From: Candidatus Krumholzibacteriota bacterium
GTDB lineage: Bacteria; Krumholzibacteriota; Krumholzibacteriia; Krumholzibacteriales; Krumholzibacteriaceae
Length of the DNA stretch: 5,259 nt
Reading direction: 5' to 3'
NCBI GenBank assembly: GCA_030630165.1
Contig: DAOVNN010000216.1
Span: 1 to 5,259 of the forward strand
Shown here: in pieces, positions 1-5,224 of the stretch
Layout of the letters: every line of letters begins with the position of its first letter
How positions within the stretch are numbered: the first letter of the stretch is position 1
Position numbers and translations under genes: made by a program
Notes under the pieces: generated by a model
Told to the model about the DNA's origin: nothing
Database searches by the model: none
What the model saw: the letters and a program-made list of their open reading frames with translations, nothing else

Positions 1-1402
1 GATTGGTTTGGTCCATGAACTGCGAAAGCTGGCTGCTGCCGAAGAACGACTGCACAACCGCGCTGATCGTCCTGGCGTTTACCAGATCGTAGGGAGTGGG
101 GTTGTCCGACTCCTGGATCGTCATCCTCTCCCTGATGATCCTCGCCATCCTCGCCAGCCCGACGGAGAACTGGTTGGCGAGAAGCTCGCCTACCGAGCGT
201 ACTCTCCTGTTACCAAGGTGGTCGATGTCGTCGACACCTCCGTCGGTATCCCTGATCGCGATCAGGTTAAGCACCACGGCGATGAAATCCTTCTCGGTCA
301 GCGTCGTCGTCTCGATCGGTATGTCGACACCGAGACGCCTGTTCATCTTGTGGCGGCCCACCTTGGCGAGATTGTATCTCTTCGGGTTGAAGAAGAGCCT
401 GTCGAGCAGCGCCTTGGCCGTCTCGACATTAGGCGGATCTCCTGGACGCATAAGATTGTAAATGCGCTTGAGGGCATCTTCGCGCCCCGTGGTCGGATCC
501 TTCTCGAGTGTCTTGATGATAACATCTTCCTCGATGTTTCCAGCCTTCTCCACGAGAACGATCTTTAGGATCTTCTGCGACTTCATCATCTCGAGCGCAG
601 TCTCGGCCAGAGGCTTGCCCGCCTCGGCGATGACCTCGCCTGTTTCCCTGCTGATGATGTCTTCGGCCACGATCCTGCCGATCAGGGCCGTATCTTTCTT
701 GCTCGGGCGCACCGTGATTGTGTGCACCTTCGTTTTGTGAAAGAGCTTGATGATCCCGCTGTTGGGCTCGAATCCCATCGCCTTCAGAAGCACCGTCACG
801 GGTATCTTTCTCCGCCTGTCGATATAGACATACATGATGTCGTTCACATCGATGACGAATTCGACCCATGAGCCTCTGTACGGAATGATCCTCGCGTTGA
901 ACAGTCTCTTGCCGTTGGGATGGTAGTCGTCGCTGAAGACCACGCCGGGCGACCGGTGCAGCTGGCTGACGATGACCCTCTCGGCACCGTTGATGATGAA
1001 CGTGCCCCTGTCTGTTATCAGCGGGATCTCCCCGAGATAGACTTCGCTCTGGATAATATCCTTGATCACCCAGTCGTCCTCGCCCTGCTCACGCACGACA
1101 AGTCTGAGCGCCGCCTTCAGGGGCGTCGCATGCGTCAGGTCACGTTCCTTGCATTCCTCTACGGTATACTTCGGCTCTCCGACACTGTAGCCGAGGTACT
1201 CCAGGGTAAAGTCGCCTTTGCTCGACACTACGGGGAACACCGAGTTGAAGACTGCCTGCAGCCCGATGTCGTCCCGCTTGTCGATAGGGACCTTCTGCTG
1301 GAGAAACCGCTCGTAGGAGGCGAGTTGTACTTCCAGGAGATGAGGGATCTCCATCACCTGCGGAATCTTTCCGAAGTCGATCCGGTCAGGCATTTTGATC
1401 AT
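1..1402 (-). CDS. rpoB: RNA polymerase beta subunit, N-terminal 467 residues (3' end outside window)
   Basis: This is the beta subunit of DNA-dependent RNA polymerase, part of the catalytic core. I translated it by hand on the minus strand. The frame is open from the ATG at 1402 to the window edge, giving 467 complete codons; family members are usually about 1,150-1,400 residues. The N-terminal region reads LASYERFL (residues 28-35). The signature GTFIINGAERVIVSQLHRSPG lies around residues 133-153 and the lobe follows. The visible part ends in FFGSSQLSQFMDQTN (453-467), the start of rifampicin cluster I, equivalent to E. coli 505-519. The positions matching E. coli V146, L511, S512, Q513, F514 and D516 carry the drug-sensitive wild-type residues. 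A purine-rich AAGGGGG lies 10 bases before the chosen ATG; a second in-frame ATG three codons later is less well placed. The gene follows rplL after 51 bases and is probably cotranscribed with it. Confidence 0.98.
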   Translation of the reverse strand, partial: MIKMPDRIDFGKIPQVMEIPHLLEVQLASYERFLQQKVPIDKRDDIGLQAVFNSVFPVVSSKGDFTLEYLGYSVGEPKYTVEECKERDLTHATPLKAALRLVVREQGEDDWVIKDIIQSEVYLGEIPLITDRGTFIINGAERVIVSQLHRSPGVVFSDDYHPNGKRLFNARIIPYRGSWVEFVIDVNDIMYVYIDRRRKIPVTVLLKAMGFEPNSGIIKLFHKTKVHTITVRPSKKDTALIGRIVAEDIISRETGEVIAEAGKPLAETALEMMKSQKILKIVLVEKAGNIEEDVIIKTLEKDPTTGREDALKRIYNLMRPGDPPNVETAKALLDRLFFNPKRYNLAKVGRHKMNRRLGVDIPIETTTLTEKDFIAVVLNLIAIRDTDGGVDDIDHLGNRRVRSVGELLANQFSVGLARMARIIRERMTIQESDNPTPYDLVNARTISAVVQSFFGSSQLSQFMDQTN

Positions 1403-1422
1403 GTAGACCGATCCCCCTTGTC

Positions 1423-1437
1423 TCGGCTCTTCGCCGA
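1423..1437 (-). promoter_or_regulatory. Small hairpin in the rplL-rpoB spacer
   Basis: A perfect 5-bp stem (TCGGC/GCCGA) with a 5-base loop sits in the 51-base gap, three bases upstream of the purine-rich rpoB ribosome binding site. No T-tract follows it, so it does not look like an intrinsic terminator. In E. coli an attenuator lies between rplL and rpoB and lowers rpoBC transcription. Position is the only reason to propose a similar or translational role here, and a 5-bp stem can arise by chance. Confidence 0.25.
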
Positions 1438-1453
1438 CCTTTATTAAAAACGG

Positions 1454-2017
1454 TTACTTTACTTCTACTGTCGCGCCGACTTCTTCAAGCTTATTCTTGA
1501 TCTCTTCGGCCTCGTCTTTGCTGGCGCCTTCCTTGACGTTGCCCGGAAGATCCTCGACCACTTTCTTCGCCTCGATCAATCCAAGGCCGGTAATGGCCCT
1601 GACGACCTTGATGACCTGGATCTTCTGGCTGCCGAAGTCCTTGAGGACCACGTCGAACTCGGTCTGTTCCTCGACCTCTTCGGCTGCGCCTCCACCCATC
1701 ATCATGCCGGGCATCATTGCCATCGGGGCAGCGGCGGTAACGCCGAACCTGTCCTCGAGGACCTTTACGAGCTCGGAAAGCTCGAGTACCGTCATCTTTT
1801 CGACTGCCTCGACTATCTTCTCTACACTCTTGGAGCTGGCCTCCACTTTTTTCTCCTCGGCTTTCGGCTCTTCAGCCTTTTTCTTGGCCGGAGCCTCTTC
1901 AGCGGGCTTCTCTTCGGCCTTCTTCTCTGCTTTCTTCTTGGGCTTCTCAGCCTTTTCCTCGGCCTTTTCCTCTACGGCCTCGGCTTTTTTCTTTTCATCA
2001 TCTTTCTTGGCGGGCAT
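1454..2017 (-). CDS. rplL: Ribosomal protein bL12 (L7/L12) with a long Lys/Glu/Ala N-terminal extension
   Basis: This is the stalk protein that recruits and activates translation GTPases; dimers bind the C-terminal helix of L10. It has 187 residues from the chosen ATG, against a usual 120-130. Residues 1-60 are low complexity, with 20 Lys and 19 Asp/Glu. The dimerisation domain starts near residue 62 and includes EKMTVLELSELVKVLEDRFGV (73-93). A Met/Gly-rich hinge spans about 94-112. The C-terminal domain starts at TEFDVVLKDFG (119-129), contains ITGLGLIEAKKVVEDLP (142-158), and ends VEVK. The start at 2017 is preferred to an ATG two codons upstream because GAGAGG lies 6 bases before 2017 but abuts the upstream ATG. 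A GTG at 1846 also has a good Shine-Dalgarno and would give a normal 130-residue protein, so the true N-terminus is uncertain. The gene lies 77 bases after rplJ. Confidence 0.95.
   Translation of the reverse strand: MPAKKDDEKKKAEAVEEKAEEKAEKPKKKAEKKAEEKPAEEAPAKKKAEEPKAEEKKVEASSKSVEKIVEAVEKMTVLELSELVKVLEDRFGVTAAAPMAMMPGMMMGGGAAEEVEEQTEFDVVLKDFGSQKIQVIKVVRAITGLGLIEAKKVVEDLPGNVKEGASKDEAEEIKNKLEEVGATVEVK
1853..1857 (-). promoter_or_regulatory. Possible internal ribosome binding site within rplL (AGGAG before GTG 1846)
   Basis: AGGAG followed by exactly six A residues precedes an in-frame GTG at 1846-1844, which is codon 58 of the long rplL frame. Starting there would give 130 residues beginning (M)EASSKSVEKIVE, the normal family length, with the dimerisation domain intact. 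The caution is that GAGGAG also encodes Glu-Glu in a Glu-rich segment, so the match may be coincidental. Confidence 0.4.
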
Positions 2018-2023
2018 TGCCAT

Positions 2024-2029
2024 CCTCTC
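2024..2029 (-). promoter_or_regulatory. Ribosome binding site deciding the long rplL start
   Basis: GAGAGG ends 6 bases before the ATG at 2017 and directly abuts another in-frame ATG at 2023. Normal spacing therefore selects the 2017 start, giving MPAKKDD rather than MAMPAKKDD as the N-terminus. Confidence 0.6.
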
Positions 2030-2075
2030 TTTCGAACAAATCGGTTAACGGCTACGTGCGGCGACAGGCGATCGA

Positions 2076-2089
2076 GCCGGCCGCCCGGC
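2076..2089 (-). other. GC-rich hairpin just after the rplJ stop codon
   Basis: A GCCGG/CCGGC stem of 5 bp with a 4-base loop lies 5 bases past the rplJ stop, in the 77-base gap before rplL. No T-tract follows, so it is not a terminator by the usual criteria. It could mark an RNA processing or stability site, or simply reflect local GC-rich sequence. Confidence 0.2.
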
Positions 2090-2094
2090 CTCTA

Positions 2095-2616
2095 TCAGGC
2101 CGCTCCCTTCTTTTCCTTGATCGCGTCGAGCACGCCGACCAGGTCCCGCAGGGAAGCATTGAGGACTCCCACGAGTCCCTGCAGCGGAGCCTGGAACGTT
2201 CCGACGACCTGCGTGAGGAGTACCTCGCGCGACGGGAGCGACGCGAGCCTTACCGTCTCCTTCTCATCGAGGATCCGGCCGGCCACATATCCCCCCTTGA
2301 AACGGGGGAGTTTATACTCGTCAGCAAACTTCTTGAGCACGTGGGCCGGGGCGACTTCGTCGACCGTCGAGACGGCGAACGCTGTCGGGCCCTCGAGAAG
2401 GACGTCCATGCCCTCTATGCCCAGCTCCTCGAAGCTTCTCTTTGCCAGTGTGTTCTTGATGACCCTGAACTCGATACCGTTTTCACGGCACTGGCGGCGG
2501 AGCTCGGAGATGTCCGCCACATTGAGTCCGGTGAAATCGTTGAGGATGATGCTCTTGGCATCCTGAATCATCGCCTTGAGCTCCTCTACCTTCTCCACTT
2601 TTACAGGCTGCACCAT
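2095..2616 (-). CDS. rplJ: Ribosomal protein uL10
   Basis: L10 is the stalk base: its N-terminal domain binds 23S rRNA next to L11, and its C-terminal helix carries the L7/L12 dimers. The 173-residue length is normal. Recognisable segments are VEELKAMIQDAKSIILNDFTGL (about 10-31), RVIKNTLAKRSFEE (51-64), LEGPTAFA (74-81), and LPSREVLLTQVVGTFQAPL (127-145), followed by a helical tail with repeated hydrophobic positions (146-168) that should bind L7/L12. The start is secure: a full AAGGAGGT precedes the ATG with six bases between GGAGG and the start codon. The gene begins only 14 bases after the rplA stop, which leaves no intergenic room for the folded leader through which L10-L7/L12 represses its own mRNA in many bacteria. 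The gene order predicts coordinated synthesis with rplL, the next gene downstream. Confidence 0.98.
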   Translation of the reverse strand: MVQPVKVEKVEELKAMIQDAKSIILNDFTGLNVADISELRRQCRENGIEFRVIKNTLAKRSFEELGIEGMDVLLEGPTAFAVSTVDEVAPAHVLKKFADEYKLPRFKGGYVAGRILDEKETVRLASLPSREVLLTQVVGTFQAPLQGLVGVLNASLRDLVGVLDAIKEKKGAA

Positions 2617-2630
2617 ATCCGACCTCCTTT

Positions 2631-3332
2631 CTACCGCAGCTCGGTCAGCAGATGTGATGAGTCGAGTTTCACCGACGGTCCCATCGTTGTTGAAAGGTGT
2701 ACGCTGAGCACGTACTTTCCCTTCGCCGACGCGGGCTTCGCCCTGACCAGTTCGAGCATCAGGGCCTGGATGTTCTCGACCAGTTTCTGCTTATCAAATG
2801 AAACCTTGCCTACCGGCACGTGTATGTTCGAGCCCTTGTCGACACGGTACTCGATCTTTCCGGCCTTGGCGTCCTTGACCGCCTTGCCGACGTCGAATGT
2901 GACCGTTCCGATCTTCGGGTTAGGCATAAGGCCCCTGGGACCGAGGATACGGCCCAGTTTCCCCACTTCACCCATCATATCGGGCGTCGCGATGGCGACG
3001 TCGAACTCGAACCATCCGTCTTTTATCTTCTCGATGAACTCGTCCGATCCGACAAAGTCGGCCCCGGCTTCACTGGCTTCGGTCTCCTTCTCCCCCTTGG
3101 TGAGAACGAGGACGCGAACGTCCCTGCCCGTACCGTGGGGAAGCAGAACGGTGCCCCTGACCTGCTGGTCAGCATGCCTGGGGTTTACACCGAGCCTCGC
3201 CGAGAACTCGAACGTTTCGTCGAATTTTCCCGCGGGCAGGTTCTTGATGACCTCGACCGCTTCTTCGAGGGGATATTCCCTCGTGCGATCGATCCTGGCC
3301 ATACTTTCAGCGTATTTCTTGCCGCGCTTCAT
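2631..3332 (-). CDS. rplA: Ribosomal protein uL1
   Basis: L1 forms the mobile L1 stalk near the ribosomal E site, and in many bacteria it represses translation of its own operon. The 233 residues match the usual length. The N-terminus MKRGKKYAE is typical. The L1 signature GRILGPRGLMPNPKIGTVT lies at 127-145, GSNIHVPVGKVSFD at 167-180, and the C-terminal LSTTMGPSVKLD at 213-224. The start is the first ATG, 17 bases after the rplK stop. Only a weak purine stretch (AGAGAGTGG) lies about 7 bases upstream, so translational coupling to rplK is plausible. I see nothing unusual in the protein. Confidence 0.98.
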   Translation of the reverse strand: MKRGKKYAESMARIDRTREYPLEEAVEVIKNLPAGKFDETFEFSARLGVNPRHADQQVRGTVLLPHGTGRDVRVLVLTKGEKETEASEAGADFVGSDEFIEKIKDGWFEFDVAIATPDMMGEVGKLGRILGPRGLMPNPKIGTVTFDVGKAVKDAKAGKIEYRVDKGSNIHVPVGKVSFDKQKLVENIQALMLELVRAKPASAKGKYVLSVHLSTTMGPSVKLDSSHLLTELR

Positions 3333-3349
3333 CTTTCGACCACTCTCTT

Positions 3350-3787
3350 TTAATCTTCGATGATTATGCCCATTGAACGGGCTGAACCCTCGATCATCCT
3401 CACCGCCATGGCGAGGTCGAACGCGTTCAGGTCCTTCATCTTGGCCTTCGCGATCTCCTCGACCTGGGCATGCTTTATCTTCGCTACCTTCTCCTTGTTG
3501 GGCTCTCCGGAGCCCTTCGCGATCCCGGCCGCCTTGCGCAGCAGCTCGGACGCGGGAGGAGATTTGGTGACGAAGGTAAACGTCTTGTCCATGTAGACTG
3601 TTATCTCCACAGGGACGATCGTTCCTGACATGCTCGTTGTCTGGGCGTTGAACTGCTTGCAGAAGTCTACCGAACTGACCTGTAACTGGCCGAGCGCCGG
3701 CCCCACGGGTGGCGCAGGCGTCGCCTGTCCGCCCGGGATCTGCAGCTTGATGACCTTGAGCACTTTCTTCTTTGACTTCTTAGCCAT
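3350..3787 (-). CDS. rplK: Ribosomal protein uL11
   Basis: L11 binds the GTPase-associated centre of 23S rRNA and is the target region of thiostrepton-type antibiotics. The 145-residue length is normal. Order of segments: KLQIPGGQATPAPPVGPALGQ (14-34), then FCKQFNAQT (42-50), VEITVYMDKTFTFVTKSPPAS (about 60-80), AAGIAKGSGEPNKEKV, and the C-terminal RNA-binding tail SARSMGIIIED. The conserved prolines of the N-terminal domain are present. Just after GPALGQ the sequence reads LQVSSVDFC (35-43), where the E. coli protein has QGVNIMEFC, so a strongly conserved Gly-Val-Asn has become Gln-Val-Ser. GAGG lies 5 bases before the ATG. The 58-base gap after nusG is the usual place for an L1-binding operator, but I could not identify one. 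Confidence 0.98.
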   Translation of the reverse strand: MAKKSKKKVLKVIKLQIPGGQATPAPPVGPALGQLQVSSVDFCKQFNAQTTSMSGTIVPVEITVYMDKTFTFVTKSPPASELLRKAAGIAKGSGEPNKEKVAKIKHAQVEEIAKAKMKDLNAFDLAMAVRMIEGSARSMGIIIED

Positions 3788-3845
3788 AGGATCCTCTGCT
3801 CCTGTTTGATTAACGGAGCGCCCTCGTTCCGGTGGTCTGCCCTTA

Positions 3846-4736
3846 CTAGAGAGGTTTGACCTGAAGGAAGTCGAGCTCGACCGGAGTCTCTCTCCCGAAA
3901 ATACTTACGAGGACCTTGAGCTTTCCCCGTTCCGGATTTATCTCGTCGACGATGCCGGTAAACTCGGAGAACGGGCCGTCGACCACGCTGACATGCTCGC
4001 CAATCGTGAACGGCACCTCGGGGATGATCCCCTCTTTCTTCTCCATCCGGCCAAGGATCCTGTCGACTTCCTTCTTCGGAATGGGAAACGGCTTCTTGCC
4101 CCCACCGACGAAATGTGTCACGCCGGGGACATTCTCGATGTGACTCCACGTCTCGTTCGTCATCTCCATCTCTATGAGGATGTAGCTGGGAAAAAGCTTC
4201 CGCTTCGAAACGGTCTTCTTGCCCTTCTTCATCTCCGCCACCTCTTCGGTGGCTACGAGAACCTTGCCGAACCGGTCTTCCATCTCGGAAGCCCTGATCA
4301 GGCGCTCGATCGTATCCCGGACCTTCGCCTCGCGGCCGGAGTAGGTGTGAAGGACGTACCAGCGCATTTTCCTGGTGCTGGTACCGGCACCGTCCACATC
4401 GGCGCCGCCCTCCGCCACTGACGTTTCAGCCTGCGGGGTCTCTGTTGTTCCGGGTTCGGGGGTCTCCTCGGGCGCATTCGCGTCCGTTTCCTCCCCCTTG
4501 TCAACGGGCTCCGCTTCTTCCTCGGATATGGAAGCGTTCTCCTCGGCTTCGGGAGCCTCCGTCGATTCCTCCTGCGGGGTATCGCCTTCCTCGACAACGG
4601 CCTCTTCCTCTGAGGAAAGTTCTTCCGTCTCGACGGCGCCCGCCTCTTCAGCGACCGTTTTCGGCTCTTCTGAAGAGATTTTTACTTTGTCGGGGGACTC
4701 TTCGGTCCCCTTTTTTGGGGTCGTATCCTCGTTCAT
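3846..4736 (-). CDS. nusG: Transcription elongation/antitermination factor NusG with an acidic N-terminal extension
   Basis: NusG binds the RNA polymerase clamp through its NGN domain, and links polymerase to Rho or to ribosomal protein S10 through its KOW domain. This one has 296 residues, against roughly 175-190 usually. Residues 1-120 form a low-complexity tail with 40 Asp/Glu, 6 Lys and no Arg, presumably disordered. The core starts at MRWYVLHTYSGREAKV (124-139) and continues with ATEEVAEMKKGKK (162-174), LFPSYILIEMEMT (181-193) and NVPGVTHFVGGG (202-213). The KOW domain contains VDGPFSEFTGIVDEI (252-266) and ends in FGRETPVELDFLQVKPL. The ATG at 4736 has no convincing Shine-Dalgarno, and an in-frame stop lies upstream at the secE junction. 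Alternatives that would remove most of the tail are GTG 4397 (GGAGGG 10 bases upstream) and ATG 4367 (AGG only 3 bases upstream). The tail frame is open throughout. The gene follows secE after 32 bases. Confidence 0.96.
   Translation of the reverse strand: MNEDTTPKKGTEESPDKVKISSEEPKTVAEEAGAVETEELSSEEEAVVEEGDTPQEESTEAPEAEENASISEEEAEPVDKGEETDANAPEETPEPGTTETPQAETSVAEGGADVDGAGTSTRKMRWYVLHTYSGREAKVRDTIERLIRASEMEDRFGKVLVATEEVAEMKKGKKTVSKRKLFPSYILIEMEMTNETWSHIENVPGVTHFVGGGKKPFPIPKKEVDRILGRMEKKEGIIPEVPFTIGEHVSVVDGPFSEFTGIVDEINPERGKLKVLVSIFGRETPVELDFLQVKPL
4693..4716 (+). terminator. Terminator-like hairpin on the strand opposite nusG
   Basis: Read on the plus strand, GGGGAC, a 6-base loop (TCTTCG) and GTCCCC form a perfect 6-bp stem followed directly by six T residues, the layout of an intrinsic terminator. 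It lies within nusG codons 7-15 and would stop transcripts running antisense to the operon. On the nusG mRNA side the same bases offer two mutually exclusive hairpins, CCCC-A6-GGGG and GGGGAC-CGAAGA-GTCCCC, about 20 bases after the start codon. No plus-strand gene that would need a terminator is visible, so chance remains possible. Confidence 0.45.
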
Positions 4737-4768
4737 CGTGTTTATCCCGTCTGCAAGAACAGCTCAGG

Positions 4769-4957
4769 TTACCATCCAAGGAGCCGTCTGATGAGCAGCG
4801 TGAGGAGCTGGTCAACCAGTCCGACGAATATAGTCACCACGAAGGTTGCTATGATTACGAGTTTTGTCGATTCCTTCAGTTCATCACGAGTGGGCCAGGT
4901 GACTTTCTTCAACTCGGCCACGATCTCGCTGAGAAACTTTCTGATCTTCTCGAACAT
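4769..4957 (-). CDS. secE: Preprotein translocase subunit SecE, single-span form
   Basis: SecE clamps the SecY channel in the cytoplasmic membrane and is essential for Sec-dependent export. The protein has 62 residues, the short one-helix type, rather than the three-helix form of E. coli. An amphipathic N-terminal helix (about 2-17) leads into the conserved ELKKVTWPTRDEL segment (15-27). One membrane span follows at about 33-55, and then a basic end, IRRLLGW. The ATG at 4957 was chosen because GGAG lies 6 bases upstream. A GTG 14 codons earlier (4999) keeps the frame open but would add a Cys-rich leader, MCCPSCYRS, that is not typical of the family. The gene precedes nusG by 32 bases, the standard pairing. 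Confidence 0.96.
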   Translation of the reverse strand: MFEKIRKFLSEIVAELKKVTWPTRDELKESTKLVIIATFVVTIFVGLVDQLLTLLIRRLLGW

Positions 4958-4981
4958 ACGGCTCTCCGTTCCTGAACGGTA

Positions 4982-5036
4982 ACATGACGGACAACACACC
5001 CGTGCCGCGGCGCAGCGAAGCGTCGCGGAGTCATGT
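4982..5036 (-). promoter_or_regulatory. Inverted-repeat element in the rpmG-secE spacer
   Basis: The 102-base spacer before secE contains a perfect 7-base inverted repeat, ACATGAC/GTCATGT (5030-5036 and 4982-4988). It encloses a GC-rich hairpin at 5005-5028: CCGCG/CGCGG, then an A-C mismatch, then CGC/GCG, around a 6-base loop. A competing pairing, GGACA (5035-5039) with TGTCC (4989-4993), overlaps one arm of the repeat. Many bacteria carry a tRNA-Trp gene here, but I see no cloverleaf or GTTCGA T-loop. No T-tract follows the structure, and I could not identify a convincing -35/-10 promoter pair. It may be a structured leader for secE, and its function is unknown. Confidence 0.4.
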
Positions 5037-5045
5037 CCGCCGTCT

Positions 5046-5070
5046 AAAAAACGCGGGTTCTAGCGCGTTT
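5046..5070 (-). terminator. Probable intrinsic terminator overlapping the rpmG stop codon
   Basis: On the minus strand AAACGCG and CGCGTTT form a 7-bp stem around an 8-base loop, with the T-run continuing to six T residues in all. The left arm lies in the last rpmG codons and the stop codon opens the loop. Only four of the seven pairs are GC, so termination may be partial. A ribosome halted at the rpmG stop would cover the hairpin, so strength could depend on translation. If it works, secE and the genes after it need readthrough or their own promoter. Confidence 0.55.
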
Positions 5071-5209
5071 CCTTGTGCTGGGTGTGCTTGCGGCAGAACG
5101 GACAGTACTTTTTGTGCTCAAGTCTGTCCGGATGAAGACGCTTGTTCTTCGTCGTCGTGTAATTTCTGTTCTTGCACTCGCCGCAGGCAAGTATCACCAG
5201 ATCTCTCAT
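5060..5209 (-). CDS. rpmG: Ribosomal protein bL33, zinc-binding form
   Basis: L33 is a small large-subunit protein located near the E site. I translated it by hand: 49 residues starting MRDLVILACGECKNRNY and ending HTQHKETR. Two Cys-x-x-Cys pairs (C9/C12 and C36/C39) make the zinc ribbon of the Cys-containing (C+) L33 type. The NRNYTTTKNKR stretch (15-25) and LEHKKYCPFCRKHT (30-43) are family hallmarks. The start lies 15 bases after the tuf stop, with GGGGA about 9 bases upstream of the ATG. The order tuf-rpmG-secE is standard, supporting the call. A probable terminator overlaps the stop codon. Confidence 0.97.
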   Translation of the reverse strand: MRDLVILACGECKNRNYTTTKNKRLHPDRLEHKKYCPFCRKHTQHKETR

Positions 5210-5224
5210 CTTAACCAGTCCCCG

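Noticed and set aside
8..568. A 186-codon plus-strand open frame opposite rpoB
   Set aside because: The minus strand here encodes RpoB with recognisable motifs throughout; the plus-strand frame is a shadow with no family resemblance.
1847..2010. A-rich runs in rplL as programmed frameshift sites
   Set aside because: The six-A runs are read as AAA AAA after a G, so they do not fit the X XXY YYZ slippery layout in frame. Neither shifted product nor downstream stimulator is suggested.
2017..3363. A 448-codon open frame on the plus strand opposite rplJ and rplA
   Set aside because: It is fully antisense to two well-supported ribosomal protein genes, has no recognisable family features, and is explained by the codon bias of the real genes.
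4769..4999. A longer SecE starting at GTG 4999 (76 residues)
   Set aside because: The ATG at 4957 has GGAG at ideal spacing and gives the typical short SecE. The extra Cys-rich leader lacks family support.
4958..5059. A tRNA-Trp gene, common between rpmG and secE
   Set aside because: No acceptor/T-loop arrangement or GTTCGA-type T-loop could be found. The pairing present is a simple inverted repeat around a hairpin.
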